Positions 25,730-35,100 of a stretch of 64,000 nt of DNA are shown in pieces; the first letter of the stretch is position 1, and the number at the start of each line of letters is the position of its first letter. The DNA is from Bog-532 sp963805255 (lineage in GTDB: Bacteria; Actinomycetota; Actinomycetes; Streptosporangiales; Streptosporangiaceae). The stretch covers positions 62,001 to 126,000 of the forward strand of contig CAWDTK010000015.1 in NCBI GenBank assembly GCA_963805255.1, written 5' to 3'. Below the pieces are notes generated by a model. It searched no databases. It was not told the DNA's origin and saw only the letters and a program-made list of their open reading frames with translations. The translations under genes were made by a program, and so were the position numbers.

Positions 25730-26797
25730 TCAGCCGGGGGCTTCGGGGTCGCGGCCCGCGGCCGCGTCGCTGAGGCGCTGGGCGGCGATCTCGGCGAAGT
25801 CGTGGTCAACTTCCGCGACGCAGGGGAAGCGCCCGGCGCCGATGGCCGCGACCGAGGCGGACGCCAGCCCGCCGAACGGCTCCCACACCACGTCACCCTC
25901 GGCTGTGGCCGCCGCCAGGATCCGGCGCATGAACGCCAGCGGCTTCTGGTTGAGGTGCGCCGCGGACAGGCTGCCGGGGTTGTACACGCGCGGCGCGGCC
26001 CGGCGCATGGTGCCCTTGACGCGCTCGACCCCGTGCAGCGGCGCGAGCGGCCACACGTTGGTCGTGCCGTGCGCGTGCCGCCAGGTGTAACGGAGCGCGT
26101 CCCACTCCTTCGCCGTCACCGGCACCCGGCCGTCGAGGGAGTAGTAGGGCCAGCCGGAGCGGGCACCATGGGAGTTGGCGTACGCGGCCAGGCGCTCGAG
26201 CATTCCACCGGGCGGCCAGTACCAGAGCCAGTCCATGGTCAGGTACTTGCGGGTGGCGGCGTTCCGCACCCCGCAGGCCTCGTTCGCCCGGTTCAGCGGG
26301 AGACCGGATCGCTGCCATTCGCGGCGCAGCCACTGCTGGACGCTCATCGGCCCGCCGGCGCCGGCGACCTCGAAGCGCCGCTGGTAGAAGGCGCACACCT
26401 CGGTGACCACGGGAAAACGCCGGATGGTCTTGCCGTTGACGTTGCCCGCGATGTGCGCGATGCCCTTGTCCCAGGTGATGAGCTCAACGTAGTCCCACCC
26501 GCTGGCGGTCAGCAGCGGGTGCACGGTTGCCCAGCCGAGCTCGGTGTTCCAGAACCACAGCGTGGTGGCCGGGGTCGCGTGCCGGCTCCAGGCCTGCACG
26601 TGCGGGCGGTACCAGCCGGGCAGCCCGCCGGCCCCGATCGTGTCACCGTGAAAACCGCGCACGCCGTACGCGCCGTCGCTGACGATTGCGGCGGGCGCGG
26701 GCCAGGATCCATAGGCGTCCAGCGCGTCACCCCGGTGCAGCCGGTACGCGGGGCGCCCCTGATCGGCCGGTCCGCCCGGGGATGCGGTGCGGTGCAT
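25730..26797 (-). CDS. Putative site-specific DNA methyltransferase (N4/N6 class), no restriction partner seen
   Basis: 355 residues from ATG 26797, one base after the meaB stop (TGACATG). Permuted beta-class order: the catalytic motif IV is near residue 40 as IVSDGAYGVRGF, and the SAM motif I is near the C-terminus as VVWEPFGGLASASVAAIGAG, preceded by AAHLNQKPLAFMRRIL. The middle has WFWNTELGWATVHPLL, ITWDKGIAHIAGNVNGKTIR, EACGVRNAATRKYLTMDWLW and YYSLDGRVPVTAKEWDAL. Motif IV reads SDGAYG instead of the usual (D/S)PPY. Probably a cytosine-N4 or adenine-N6 enzyme of an orphan type. No endonuclease gene is adjacent. Confidence 0.8.
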   Translation of the reverse strand: MHRTASPGGPADQGRPAYRLHRGDALDAYGSWPAPAAIVSDGAYGVRGFHGDTIGAGGLPGWYRPHVQAWSRHATPATTLWFWNTELGWATVHPLLTASGWDYVELITWDKGIAHIAGNVNGKTIRRFPVVTEVCAFYQRRFEVAGAGGPMSVQQWLRREWQRSGLPLNRANEACGVRNAATRKYLTMDWLWYWPPGGMLERLAAYANSHGARSGWPYYSLDGRVPVTAKEWDALRYTWRHAHGTTNVWPLAPLHGVERVKGTMRRAAPRVYNPGSLSAAHLNQKPLAFMRRILAAATAEGDVVWEPFGGLASASVAAIGAGRFPCVAEVDHDFAEIAAQRLSDAAAGRDPEAPG

Positions 26798-26798
26798 G

Positions 26799-27767
26799 TC
26801 AGGCGCCGTTGGCAAGGGCGCCGAGGAGTTCGTCTGCGGCGGAGTAGGGGTCGGTCTGGCCGCCCGCGACCCGGTCGGCGAGCGGGCCGAGAGCGCTGTC
26901 GCCGGGCAGGCGGCTCATCTTGCTGCGCAGGGCGCCCAGGGCGAGCGCCGCCACCTCCTCGCGGGCCCGGGCGACCCTCCGGCGGTCCCGCTCGCCGGAG
27001 CTGTCCAGCCAGGACCAGTGCGCGTCGAGCTTGCCGACCAGCTCCGCTATCCCGTCGCCGCTGGTGGCGATGGTCTTGACGATCGGCGGTCTCCAGTCCT
27101 CCGGGGACCGTTCGGCCATGGAAATCATGTTCCGCAGATCCCGGATGGTTTCGTGGGCTTGCGGCCGGTCCGCCTTGTTGACCACAAAGACGTCGGCGAT
27201 CTCCAGGATGCCCGCCTTCGCGGCCTGCACGGCGTCGCCCATCCCCGGGACGACGAGCAGCGCGACCGAATCGGCCATCGAGGCGATCTCCACCTCGACC
27301 TGCCCCACGCCCACCGTCTCGATCAGGATCACATCGAAACGCGCGGCGTCGAGGGCCCGGATCACCTGGGGCGTCGCGGCGGCCAGGCCGCCGAGGTGAC
27401 CCCGGCTGCCCATCGACCGGATGAAGACGTCCCGGTCGGTGGCGTGATCCTGCATGCGGATGCGGTCACCGAGCAGCGCCCCGCCGGTGAAGGGCGACGA
27501 GGGATCGATGGCCAGCACTCCCACCCGCAGCCCCTGGCCGCGGTACGCCTGCACGAGCGCGCTGGTGACCGTCGACTTCCCGGCGCCGGGCGCGCCCGTC
27601 AGGCCGATCACGCGCGCGTGCCCGGCCAGCGGTGCGAGCTCCTTCATGACCGAACGGAGGCGCGGCGAGCCGTCCTCGATCAGCGAGACCAGCCTCGCGA
27701 GGGAGCGAGGGTCGCCGTCATGCGCCCGGGCGACCAGTTCCGGGGCGTCGCTTGCTGACGTGGCCAC
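26799..27767 (-). CDS. meaB: MeaB-like GTPase (methylmalonyl-CoA mutase chaperone)
   Basis: G3E-family GTPase that protects and reloads B12-dependent methylmalonyl-CoA mutase. 322 residues: P-loop VIGLTGAPGAGKSTVTSALV, VGVLAIDPSSPFTGGALLGD, RIRMQDHATDRDVFIRSMGS, VILIETVGVGQVEVEIASMA (switch II), NKAD motif VFVVNKADRPQA, and a C-terminal dimerisation arm. Full length. The mutase genes are not in the window, but the epimerase (28.0 kb) and a cobalamin adenosyltransferase (38.9 kb) are. It is followed at once by the DNA methyltransferase gene. Confidence 0.94.
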   Translation of the reverse strand: MATSASDAPELVARAHDGDPRSLARLVSLIEDGSPRLRSVMKELAPLAGHARVIGLTGAPGAGKSTVTSALVQAYRGQGLRVGVLAIDPSSPFTGGALLGDRIRMQDHATDRDVFIRSMGSRGHLGGLAAATPQVIRALDAARFDVILIETVGVGQVEVEIASMADSVALLVVPGMGDAVQAAKAGILEIADVFVVNKADRPQAHETIRDLRNMISMAERSPEDWRPPIVKTIATSGDGIAELVGKLDAHWSWLDSSGERDRRRVARAREEVAALALGALRSKMSRLPGDSALGPLADRVAGGQTDPYSAADELLGALANGA

Positions 27768-27785
27768 ACGCCCGACGTTACACGG

Positions 27786-27850
27786 CTACACCCGAACGCG
27801 GATGACGAGCGCCTCGCCCTGGCCGCCCCGGCGACCCGGCCTGGCCAAAG
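27786..27850 (-). pseudogene. Possible thiolase C-terminal remnant
   Basis: A minus-strand frame reads GRRGGQGEALVIRVRV then stop. This resembles the GGGGQG(D/E)A ending of acetyl-CoA acetyltransferases, a gene I recall between meaB and the epimerase in Streptomyces. No other thiolase segment (active-site Cys, GHP, N-terminus) is found in 27786-28045. Short match only. Confidence 0.35.
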
Positions 27851-28045
27851 GCGTGCCGTTTCTGCTGTCATCACAGCAGAAAGCGCACACGACGGTTCTC
27901 GCTGATCTCGCTGCGGTCGCGCAGGCGGCGGGCAGCGGGCGCGGCGGGACCGCCGAGGCGGGAGCGACCATCGGGGCAGGAGTGACCATCGGGGCAGGAG
28001 TGACCCTAAAGCTAGGTGAGATAGGGCTAGGTGTAGAGGTGGACC

Positions 28046-28693
28046 ATGCTGACCCAGATCGATCATGTCGGGATCGCTTGCCATGACCTGGAGGAGAAGA
28101 TCGAGTTCTACTGCGCCACGTTCGGCCTCACGGTGGCGGCCCGCGAAATCCACGAGGAGCAGGGGGTCCGCGAGGCCATGCTGCTGGTCGCGACGGTAGA
28201 TCCGGGGACGGGCTCGTTCCAGGCCGGCCCGCCCGACCTGCGCGCCGCCGCCGGCGCGGCCGTGGGTCCGCCATCCGGCCCCGACCTGCGGGCCGCCGCG
28301 GGAGGAGCCGGTTCGGGTGCCGGGCAGCCCGGTGCGGGTCCGGCGACGGCGCCCCGTACGAGTCCGGGGACCGCGCCCTGGGCGGGCTCGGGGGGCTATC
28401 TGGCCGGGGGTTCTTACATCCAGCTCCTGGAGCCGCTCGGGCCGGATTCGCCGGTGGGGAAGTTCCTGGCCCGGCGCGGGGAAGGGCTCCATCACATCGG
28501 GTACGTCGTCACCGACGTCCGGGCCGCGCTCGCAGCGATCGGCGCAAATGGCATCCGGCTCATCGATGAGCGCCCGCGGCACGGCTCCATGGGCGCCTCG
28601 ATCGCGTTCCTGCACCCGGCGGATGTCGGGGGGGTGCTGACCGAACTGGTGGAGCATCCGCTGGAGGATCAGCAGGCAGATTCGGGGCTATGA
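28046..28693 (+). CDS. mce: Methylmalonyl-CoA epimerase with a low-complexity insertion
   Basis: Vicinal-oxygen-chelate enzyme interconverting 2R- and 2S-methylmalonyl-CoA. 215 residues against about 145 usual. The first half has MLTQIDHVGIACHDLEEKIE (metal-binding His) and EEQGVREAMLLVA. The second half has YIQLLEPLGPDSPVGKFLAR, RRGEGLHHIGYVVTDVRAAL (metal His), RHGSMGASIAFLHPADVGGV and LTELVEHPLE. Between them, residues about 54-120 form a Gly/Ala/Pro-rich insert with a repeated PDLRAAAG. Both metal sites are kept, so the enzyme could still work if the insert loops out. Divergent from meaB. GAGGTGG precedes the ATG. Confidence 0.9.
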   Translation: MLTQIDHVGIACHDLEEKIEFYCATFGLTVAAREIHEEQGVREAMLLVATVDPGTGSFQAGPPDLRAAAGAAVGPPSGPDLRAAAGGAGSGAGQPGAGPATAPRTSPGTAPWAGSGGYLAGGSYIQLLEPLGPDSPVGKFLARRGEGLHHIGYVVTDVRAALAAIGANGIRLIDERPRHGSMGASIAFLHPADVGGVLTELVEHPLEDQQADSGL

Positions 28694-29119
28694 CATCAGC
28701 GATGGACTATGACCGAAATAACACCGGCCCGGCCCCGGACGGGCCGGCGCCGGGGCGCGGGATGACGCGGCCGCCCGACGGCACCCATACCTCACGGGTA
28801 CTATGGGCGTCTCGGCGTGACCGCGAGCGACGACCCGAATGTGCGCGCTACGCAGGACAGATATATGGTCATTGTCCGGTTCGGTGCTGATCGACCGGAA
28901 GCAGGGCGGCGAGTCCCGAGAATCCGCCGCTGTGAAGTCCGAAGGAACCGACAACGTCCCGAAGGCGGAGTAGTCTGCCTGCTACCAGATGAGAAAATCG
29001 CAGAAGTCCGTTACGACCGGCGAGGGACTGCCGCTGTGCCGGCGGCTGAGCCCACCGATCGGGCGGCGAGATGATCATCTGTCCCCCGCCTGCCGTTCCG
29101 TCCAACAGGGTTAGGCCAC
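28694..29119. other. Intergenic region upstream of the FilP-like gene
   Basis: About 425 bp with no convincing gene. Short open frames on both strands have shadow-like composition. It contains GC-rich inverted segments (28724-28760) and a less GC-rich part near 28985-29010. It should contain the promoter of the coiled-coil gene, but I cannot assign boxes with confidence. Confidence 0.5.
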
Positions 29120-30528
29120 ATGCAATCCGACATTGACGCACAGCTCACCAATTTCTTTGAAGACAGCCAGCCGCGCGAGTTCGCCAAGGTGATGCGCGGC
29201 TATGACCCCCAGCAGGTCAACGAGCATCTCGCCCAGCTTGAGGGGGACTTGCGCCAACACAAGGATCAAGTCCAGGCAATGCACCGGGAGCTGACCGAAG
29301 CTCACCGGCAGCTTCAGGAGCAGGAACGACCCACCTACTCCGGCCTGGGCGCACGGATCGAGCAGCTGCTCAGGCTCGCCGAGGAACAGGCCACCGAGCT
29401 TGTCCAGGCCGCCCGGTCCGAGGCCAACGAGATCAAGGCCGCGTCGAAGGTGGACGCCGCCGAGGTGCGCGCCTCCGCCGAGAACGAGGCGGCGGAACTG
29501 CGCGCGATCGCCAAGCGCGAGACCGATGACCAGCGTGGCGCGGCCGAGCGTGAGGCCGACTCCATCAGGACGGGCGCACGGCGCGAGTCCGACGAGCTCA
29601 CCTCGACGACCGAGCGCGAGGTCGCCAAGCTGCGCGCGACGGCGGACCACGAGATCGCCGAGAAGCGGGCGGCGGTGGAACGCGACATCGCCAAGCTCCG
29701 GACCACCACCGAGCGCGAAGTCGCTCAGCTCAAGGCGTCCGCCAAGCGGGAACGCGATGAGATCCTCACCACATCCAAGCGCCAGGCCGACGAGATGCGC
29801 AGCCAGGCTCAGCGGATCCTCGAGGAGAGTGAAGCGCAGCGGGCGCAGGCCGAGGCCGAGTTCGAGATCCAGCTCGCGGCGCGCCGGGAAGAAGCCGAAC
29901 GGCAGGAGGCCGAGCGTCTGTCCGCCGCGCAGGCCGCGACCCAGAAGCTCGTCTCCGAGGCCGAGCAGCGTGCGTCGACGGCCGAGCAGCGGGCCGCCAA
30001 GGCGAGCGCCCAGGCCGAGCAGACCCGGCGCGACGCGGACCAGCATGCCAAGCAGCTGGTCAGCAACGCCAAGAAGAACGCGGACCAGATCGTCAGCCAG
30101 GCCAAGAGCCAGGCGGACCACCTGCTGGCCGAGACGAAGTCCGAAGCCGAACGCTCCCGCGCCGCGGCGCAGCGCCAGGTCGACGACCTCACCCGGCAGA
30201 AGGACAGCATCAGCAGCCACCTCGCCCAGCTGCGCCAGCTGCTCGGCGGCGGGGTTCCGGGAATGGACGACTCGGCCGTGCACACGTCGCCGTCGCGCCC
30301 GGCCATCGGCGCGGAATCCCCCCGGCCCCCGGCGCCCGCTCCTGCGCCGCCTCCCACGCAGGACGCGCCCAGGCCGCCGGACAACGCTCCGCGGGCCACG
30401 GTTCAGTCTCCGGCACAGCGGCCCGCTCCGGCGCCGGCGGCCAGGGTGCCCGCAACGGTCCCCCGAACGGCGCCAGGCAGCCCGCCAACGGCAAGGCGCC
30501 GGACGACGAGGACTGGTGGACCGAGTAG
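29120..30528 (+). CDS. DivIVA/FilP-like coiled-coil cytoskeletal protein, probable C-terminal frameshift
   Basis: About 470 residues. The N-terminal DivIVA-like segment FAKVMRGYDPQQVNEHLAQL is followed by a long coiled coil (about 80-370) rich in Ala/Glu/Lys/Arg heptads, e.g. EVRASAENEAAELRAIAKRE. It is of the 'cellulose-binding' FilP/Scy type that organises polar growth. After GIPG-like MDDSAVHTSPSRPAIGAE the open frame runs on to 30580 with an Arg/Thr-rich tail. In the frame one base earlier the tail reads ANGKAPDDEDWWTE then stop at 30528. An acidic DDxDWWTE ending is what I remember for this family. A lost C in the run at about 30318-30323 would explain the switch. Neighbours mce and meaB match the FilP locus of Streptomyces. 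Confidence 0.8.
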
Positions 30529-30580
30529 GAACCAGGTAGCGGTGCGGCGAGCGCTGCGGATGCGGCCTCGCCGCCGGTAG

Positions 30581-30619
30581 CTGACGGGCCAGGCCCGGAG
30601 CGGGGACCTGGCCCGTCAG
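30581..30619 (+). terminator. Terminator hairpin between the FilP-like gene and the SDR remnant
   Basis: Perfect 13-bp inverted repeat CTGACGGGCCAGG / CCTGGCCCGTCAG with a 13-nt loop. It directly follows the last possible stop of the coiled-coil gene and could end transcription from either side. Confidence 0.82.
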
Positions 30620-30649
30620 CGTGCCGGGGGCAACGATGGGCGGGCGCGG

Positions 30650-30890
30650 TCAGATGACCGTCTGGCCGCCGTCGACGATCAGCACCTGGCCCGTCATGTA
30701 CGAGGACGCGTCGCTGGCCAGGTACACGGCCGGTCACCTGGCGGGCCGTCTCCTGGAGCCCGTCCTCGCTGCGCGCGACGAGCGCGACATCGGCGCCGGC
30801 CTCGGCGAGGGCGGCCACGATCACCCGGCCGATGCCCCGCGAGGCCCCGGTCACAAACGCCTTCTTGCCCGTCATGTCGAAAAGCGGCAT
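30650..30890 (-). pseudogene. Short-chain dehydrogenase remnant with internal deletion
   Basis: The 5' part (from ATG 30890) codes MPLFDMTGKKAFVTGASRGI and GRVIVAALAEAGADVALVAR, a classical SDR N-terminus with the TGxxxGIG cofactor motif. The 3' part, in another frame, codes YLASDASSYMTGQVLIVDGG then QTVI and stop at 30650, the classical SDR C-terminus. The middle, about 170 residues with the catalytic Tyr-x3-Lys, is absent. The two ends meet near 30733 out of frame, so the gene is inactive. Confidence 0.85.
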
Positions 30891-31065
30891 GGTTGGTCCT
30901 TCCGTTCGGCCGGTCAGGGCAGCGCAAAGGGATTAACTCACCGAACGGGCCTGGCCGGGACCCATCCGGACGGAGGGCTCCCCCGCCCGCAGGTACCTGG
31001 TCGTGTCCGCCGTGGTCAGCCATGCCGCCGGGCCCGCCGGGCGCAGCGGCTCAGCCAGGCCGGGT

Positions 31066-31353
31066 TCAGCCACGCCGGGCCGAACCCGGCCGCCGGTTCA
31101 GCCGCCGGTCCCAGCAGGTCCGGTGCCAGTGCCGCCGCAGGTCGGCGCCCGGCGCCTCGGCCGGCCACGCGACGACGTGCGCTGTCCCGGGTGGTATTTC
31201 CTGGTCACAGCCGGGACAGCGGTAGGCCTTGACCGCGGCGGCGCCGGGAACCTGCCGGACGATCCAGTCCCCGTCTGGCCACGATTCGGCGCGCTCGGGA
31301 CCCAGCGGCCAGGACTCCCCGGAACGCGGGCGGCGGGATTTGCGCGAGCTCAC
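31066..31353 (-). CDS. Small zinc-ribbon-like protein next to nucS
   Basis: 95 residues from GTG 31353 (VSSRKSRRPRSGESWPLGPE). The conserved core is YRCPGCDQEIPPGTAHVVAW then RRHWHRTCWDRR, giving a C-x2-C...H-x3-C zinc site. Streptomyces homologues, sometimes labelled ATP/GTP-binding, lie beside nucS in the same divergent arrangement. There is no NTP-binding motif here, so that label looks wrong. Function unknown. The starts of this gene and nucS are 70 bp apart. Confidence 0.8.
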   Translation of the reverse strand: MSSRKSRRPRSGESWPLGPERAESWPDGDWIVRQVPGAAAVKAYRCPGCDQEIPPGTAHVVAWPAEAPGADLRRHWHRTCWDRRLNRRPGSARRG

Positions 31354-31423
31354 GGTCGATACTTTATGTGTCAATCGCCGGGCGGGCGCCGCACCTGGAC
31401 CGGCCGGGCTACAGTGGCGTTCC

Positions 31424-32083
31424 GTGCGGCTCGTCATCGCGCGGTGCAGCGTCGACTACGTCGGCCGGCTCACCGCACACCTCCCCCCGGCCCTGCGGCT
31501 GCTCATCGTCAAGGCCGACGGCTCGGTCCTGGTGCACTCCGACGGCGGCTCCTACAAGCCGCTGAACTGGATGTCACCGCCGTGCCGGCTGGCCGAGGGA
31601 CCCGGGCGATGGACGGTGACGAACAAGGCGGCCGAGACCCTGGCCATCACGATCGAGGAGGTCCTCAGCGATTCCTCGGTCGACCTGGGCGTCGACCCTG
31701 GGCTGGTCAAGGACGGGGTGGAATCGCACCTCCAGGAGCTGCTCGCGGCGCAGGTGCACGTGCTCGGGGAGGGCTGGCGGCTGATCCGGCGCGAGTACCC
31801 GACGCCGATCGGGCCGGTCGACCTGATGTGCAAGGACGCCGACGGCACAAGCGTCGCGGTCGAGATCAAGCGCCGCGGTGAGATCGACGGCGTGCAGCAG
31901 CTCAGCAGGTACCTGGAGCTGCTCAACCGGGATCCGCTACTGGCGCCGGTGCAGGGCATCTTCGCCGCCCAGGAGATCAAGCCGCAGGCCCGCGTGCTGG
32001 CCACCGACCGCGGTATCCGCTGCGTGACCCTCGACTACGAGGCGATGCGCGGCACGGAGGATGACTCGCTCCGCCTTTTCTGA
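31424..32083 (+). CDS. nucS: Mismatch endonuclease NucS/EndoMS
   Basis: Non-canonical mismatch repair enzyme that makes double-strand breaks at mismatches in actinobacteria lacking MutS/MutL. 219 residues from GTG 31424 (VRLVIARCSVDYVGRLTAHL), possibly leaderless, since TACAGT lies 9 bp upstream. The N-terminal DNA-binding half contains LIVKADGSVLVHSDGGSYKP. The nuclease half has the PD-(D/E)xK residues in IGPVDLMCKDADGTSVAVEI followed by KRRGEIDGVQQLSRYLE. The C-terminus DDSLRLF looks like a sliding-clamp-binding tail. A degenerate copy of its 3' end lies at 35651-35730. Confidence 0.94.
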   Translation: MRLVIARCSVDYVGRLTAHLPPALRLLIVKADGSVLVHSDGGSYKPLNWMSPPCRLAEGPGRWTVTNKAAETLAITIEEVLSDSSVDLGVDPGLVKDGVESHLQELLAAQVHVLGEGWRLIRREYPTPIGPVDLMCKDADGTSVAVEIKRRGEIDGVQQLSRYLELLNRDPLLAPVQGIFAAQEIKPQARVLATDRGIRCVTLDYEAMRGTEDDSLRLF

Positions 32084-32162
32084 CTACCGCTGGATAAGAT
32101 TAGGCTGGCGTCAACGGCGAGTTCCGCAAAAATTGTCGGTGCGGCTCGGTAGCGTCACTACC

Positions 32163-35100
32163 GTGCAGCGTGAATTGGTGGTCGACATCGATCCCGCCGC
32201 CCTCGCCGAGGCAGTCGGACGGGAGACCTACGAGCGAGGCGTCCAGTGTGTCCGGCAGCACGCGGTCGTGCGCGCACTGTGGAAACTGTCCGCGGGAGCC
32301 CTGGCCGGAACGGTGCGCGGCCGGTACGGCAACCTCTACACGACGACGGCGCGCTTCTCGTCCCCCGATGGGCCCGACGGGCCGGTTCACCGGTTCGAGC
32401 GGGGCGAATGCAGCTGCCCGGTCGGGTTCGACTGCAAGCACGTCGTGGCGCTCGTGCTGACCGCGACCGGCCCATTGCGCCCGGCGGACACAGGGCGCCC
32501 GGCGGACACAGGGCGCCCGGCAGGCACAGGGCGCCCGGCAGCGGACAAGGCCGGCGCCGGCCACGCGGCGTGGGAGCGGCCGCTGGCCTCGCTGCTGACG
32601 TCGGGACAGGCCGGGGCGCGGGGCGCGGCGGGCCCGGGCCCGGCGGGCCCGCGGGGCCCGGCGGCGACTACCCCGCTGGCGATCGAGCTCACCCTGTCCA
32701 CGCCCCAGTACCTGCCCCGGAGCCGCCCGGCCGGGCCCGATCCGGTGCCGCAGCTGCAGGCCCGGCTGGTGCGACCGGGAAAGAACGGCTGGGTGGCCGG
32801 CGGCCTGAGCTGGTCCCACCTGGGGAATCTGCATTACTCCGGCGACTACCGCGCCTCGCACATACGGTGGCTGAAAGAGTTCTACGCGCTTTACAAATCT
32901 GGCCTCAGTCAGTTCGTCTATTCCTACTCCTACGGAGAGGAAAAGACGATCACACTGTCCGCGTTCGAGTCCGCCCGGCTCTGGCCGCTGCTGGACGAGG
33001 CGGAGGCGATCGGCCTGCACCTGGTTCACGCACGGAACCGCCTGGGCCCGCTGGACTCCTACGGGCACGCCGAGCTGTGCCTGGATGCCACCAGCAGTGC
33101 GGATACGCTCGCGATCACCCCGGTGGTCGTCGTCGACGAGAAGCCCACCGATGCCGTCCCCGTCGCGTTCATCGGGCCGCAAGGCCACGGGCTGGTGTAC
33201 ACCAGCCACGAGGGCCTGGCGCCTGGGACCGGCCGAGGCGACTGGCCGCTGCGGATCGCCAGGCTGGCCAGTCCCGTCCCGCCGTCGCTGCAGCGCCTGG
33301 CACTGGAAGCGCGGCCGCTGCAAGTTCCCGCCGGGGCCCACGCACGGTTCCGCGACGAGTACTACCCCCGGTTGCGCCAGATGGCCAGGGTGATCTCCTC
33401 GGACGGCTCGTTCAGCCCGCCGGTGATCCCGGATCCCACCCTGGTGCTGAGCGCGTCCTACGGCACCGGCCACGATCTGGACCTGCGCTGGGAATGGGAA
33501 TACGAGATCGGTGAGTCCCGGCGACGCGCGCCACTGTATCCGGACGGGGATCCCGGGTACCGGGATCTGGATGCCGAGCGCACCATCCTGGCGGGGCTCG
33601 ACGCCGGGCTGGAGGCGTTCGGCCTGCGCAGCCCGGACCCCGAGCGGCCCCTCGTGCCGGGCACAGCGCTCGGCGGCATCGCCACCATGCGGTTCAGCAC
33701 TGAGGTATTGCCGCTGCTTGACGGGCACCCCGGCGTAGCCGTCGAGATCAGCGGTGAGCCCGCCGACTACCGCGAGGCCGGCGACTCGCTGCGGATCGGC
33801 GTATCGGCCGGCGATGTGGCCGGGGAGACCGACTGGTTCGACCTCGGCGTCTCCATCACCGTCGAGGGACGTGAGGTCCCATTCGCAGACATCTTCGTCG
33901 CCCTGAGCAGGAACCAATCGCATCTGCTGCTGACCGGCGGCGCGTACTTCTCCCTCGATAAACCGGAACTGCGGTCGCTCCGGCGGCTGATCGACGAGGC
34001 ACGGGCGCTGCAGGAAACGCCGGACGGCCCCTTGCGGATCAGCCGGTTCCAGGCCGGGCTATGGGACGAGTTCGCCGCCCTCGGCGTCGTCGAGGCACAG
34101 GCGCAGGCGTGGCAGCGTCAGGTCGGCGGGCTCCTGGCGCTCGGCTCCATCGAGCCGAAGCCCCAGCCCGCGGCGCTGTCCGCCCAGTTGCGGCCATACC
34201 AGGCCGACGGGTTCGGCTGGCTGGCGTTCCTGTGGGAGCACCAGCTCGGTGGCATCCTCGCGGACGATATGGGACTGGGTAAGACATTGCAGGCCCTGGC
34301 CCTGATCTGCCACGCCAGGCAGGCTCAGCCCGGCCTCGTGCCGTTTCTCATCGTCGCGCCGACCAGCGTCACGGCGAACTGGCTGACCGAAGCCGCCCGG
34401 TTCGCCCCGGGGCTGACCGTGGCGGGAATCTCCGACACGCTGCGCAAGCGCGGCCAGAGCCTGGGCGAGATCATCGCGGGCGCGGATGTGGTGGTGACCT
34501 CTTACACGCTGTTCCGGCTCGACTTCGACGCCTACGCGGCGGCGGACTGGTCCGGGCTGCTGCTCGACGAGGCCCAGTTCGTCAAGAACCACCAGTCGAA
34601 GGCGTACCAGTGCGCCCGGAAACTGCCCGCGCCGTTCAAACTCGCCATCACCGGTACCCCGATGGAGAACAACCTGATGGAGCTGTGGTCACTGTTGTCG
34701 ATCACCGCGCCAGGACTGTTCCCGCATCCGGCCCGCTTCCGCGATTTTTATGCCCGCCCGATCGAGAACGGCCGTGAACCGGAGTTGCTCGCGCAGTTGC
34801 GCCGCCGGATCAGGCCGCTGGTCATGCGCCGCACGAAGGAGCGGGTGGCCGCGGACCTGCCCGCCAAGCAGGAGCAGCTTCTCGAGGTGGATCTGCATCC
34901 CCGGCACCGCACGGTCTATCAGCGGCATTTGCAGCGGGAGCGGCAGAAAGTCCTGGGGCTGGTCGATGACCTGCAGCGCAACCGGTTCACCATCCTGCGC
35001 TCGCTCACCCTGCTGCGCCAGCTGAGCCTGCACGCCGGCCTCACCGACGGCGAGCACCTCGACCTTCCGAGCAGCAAGATCGACGCCCTGCTGGAACAGC

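Noticed and set aside
29111..30283. 390-residue Leu/Gly-rich minus-strand open frame
   Set aside because: Antisense shadow of the Ala/Glu-rich coiled-coil gene. The apparent hydrophobic repeats arise from GAG/GCG codons read in reverse.
32100..33923. 607-residue minus-strand open frame opposite the SNF2 gene
   Set aside because: It is the third-position shadow of the SWIM-SNF2 gene. The opposite strand has all expected motifs.
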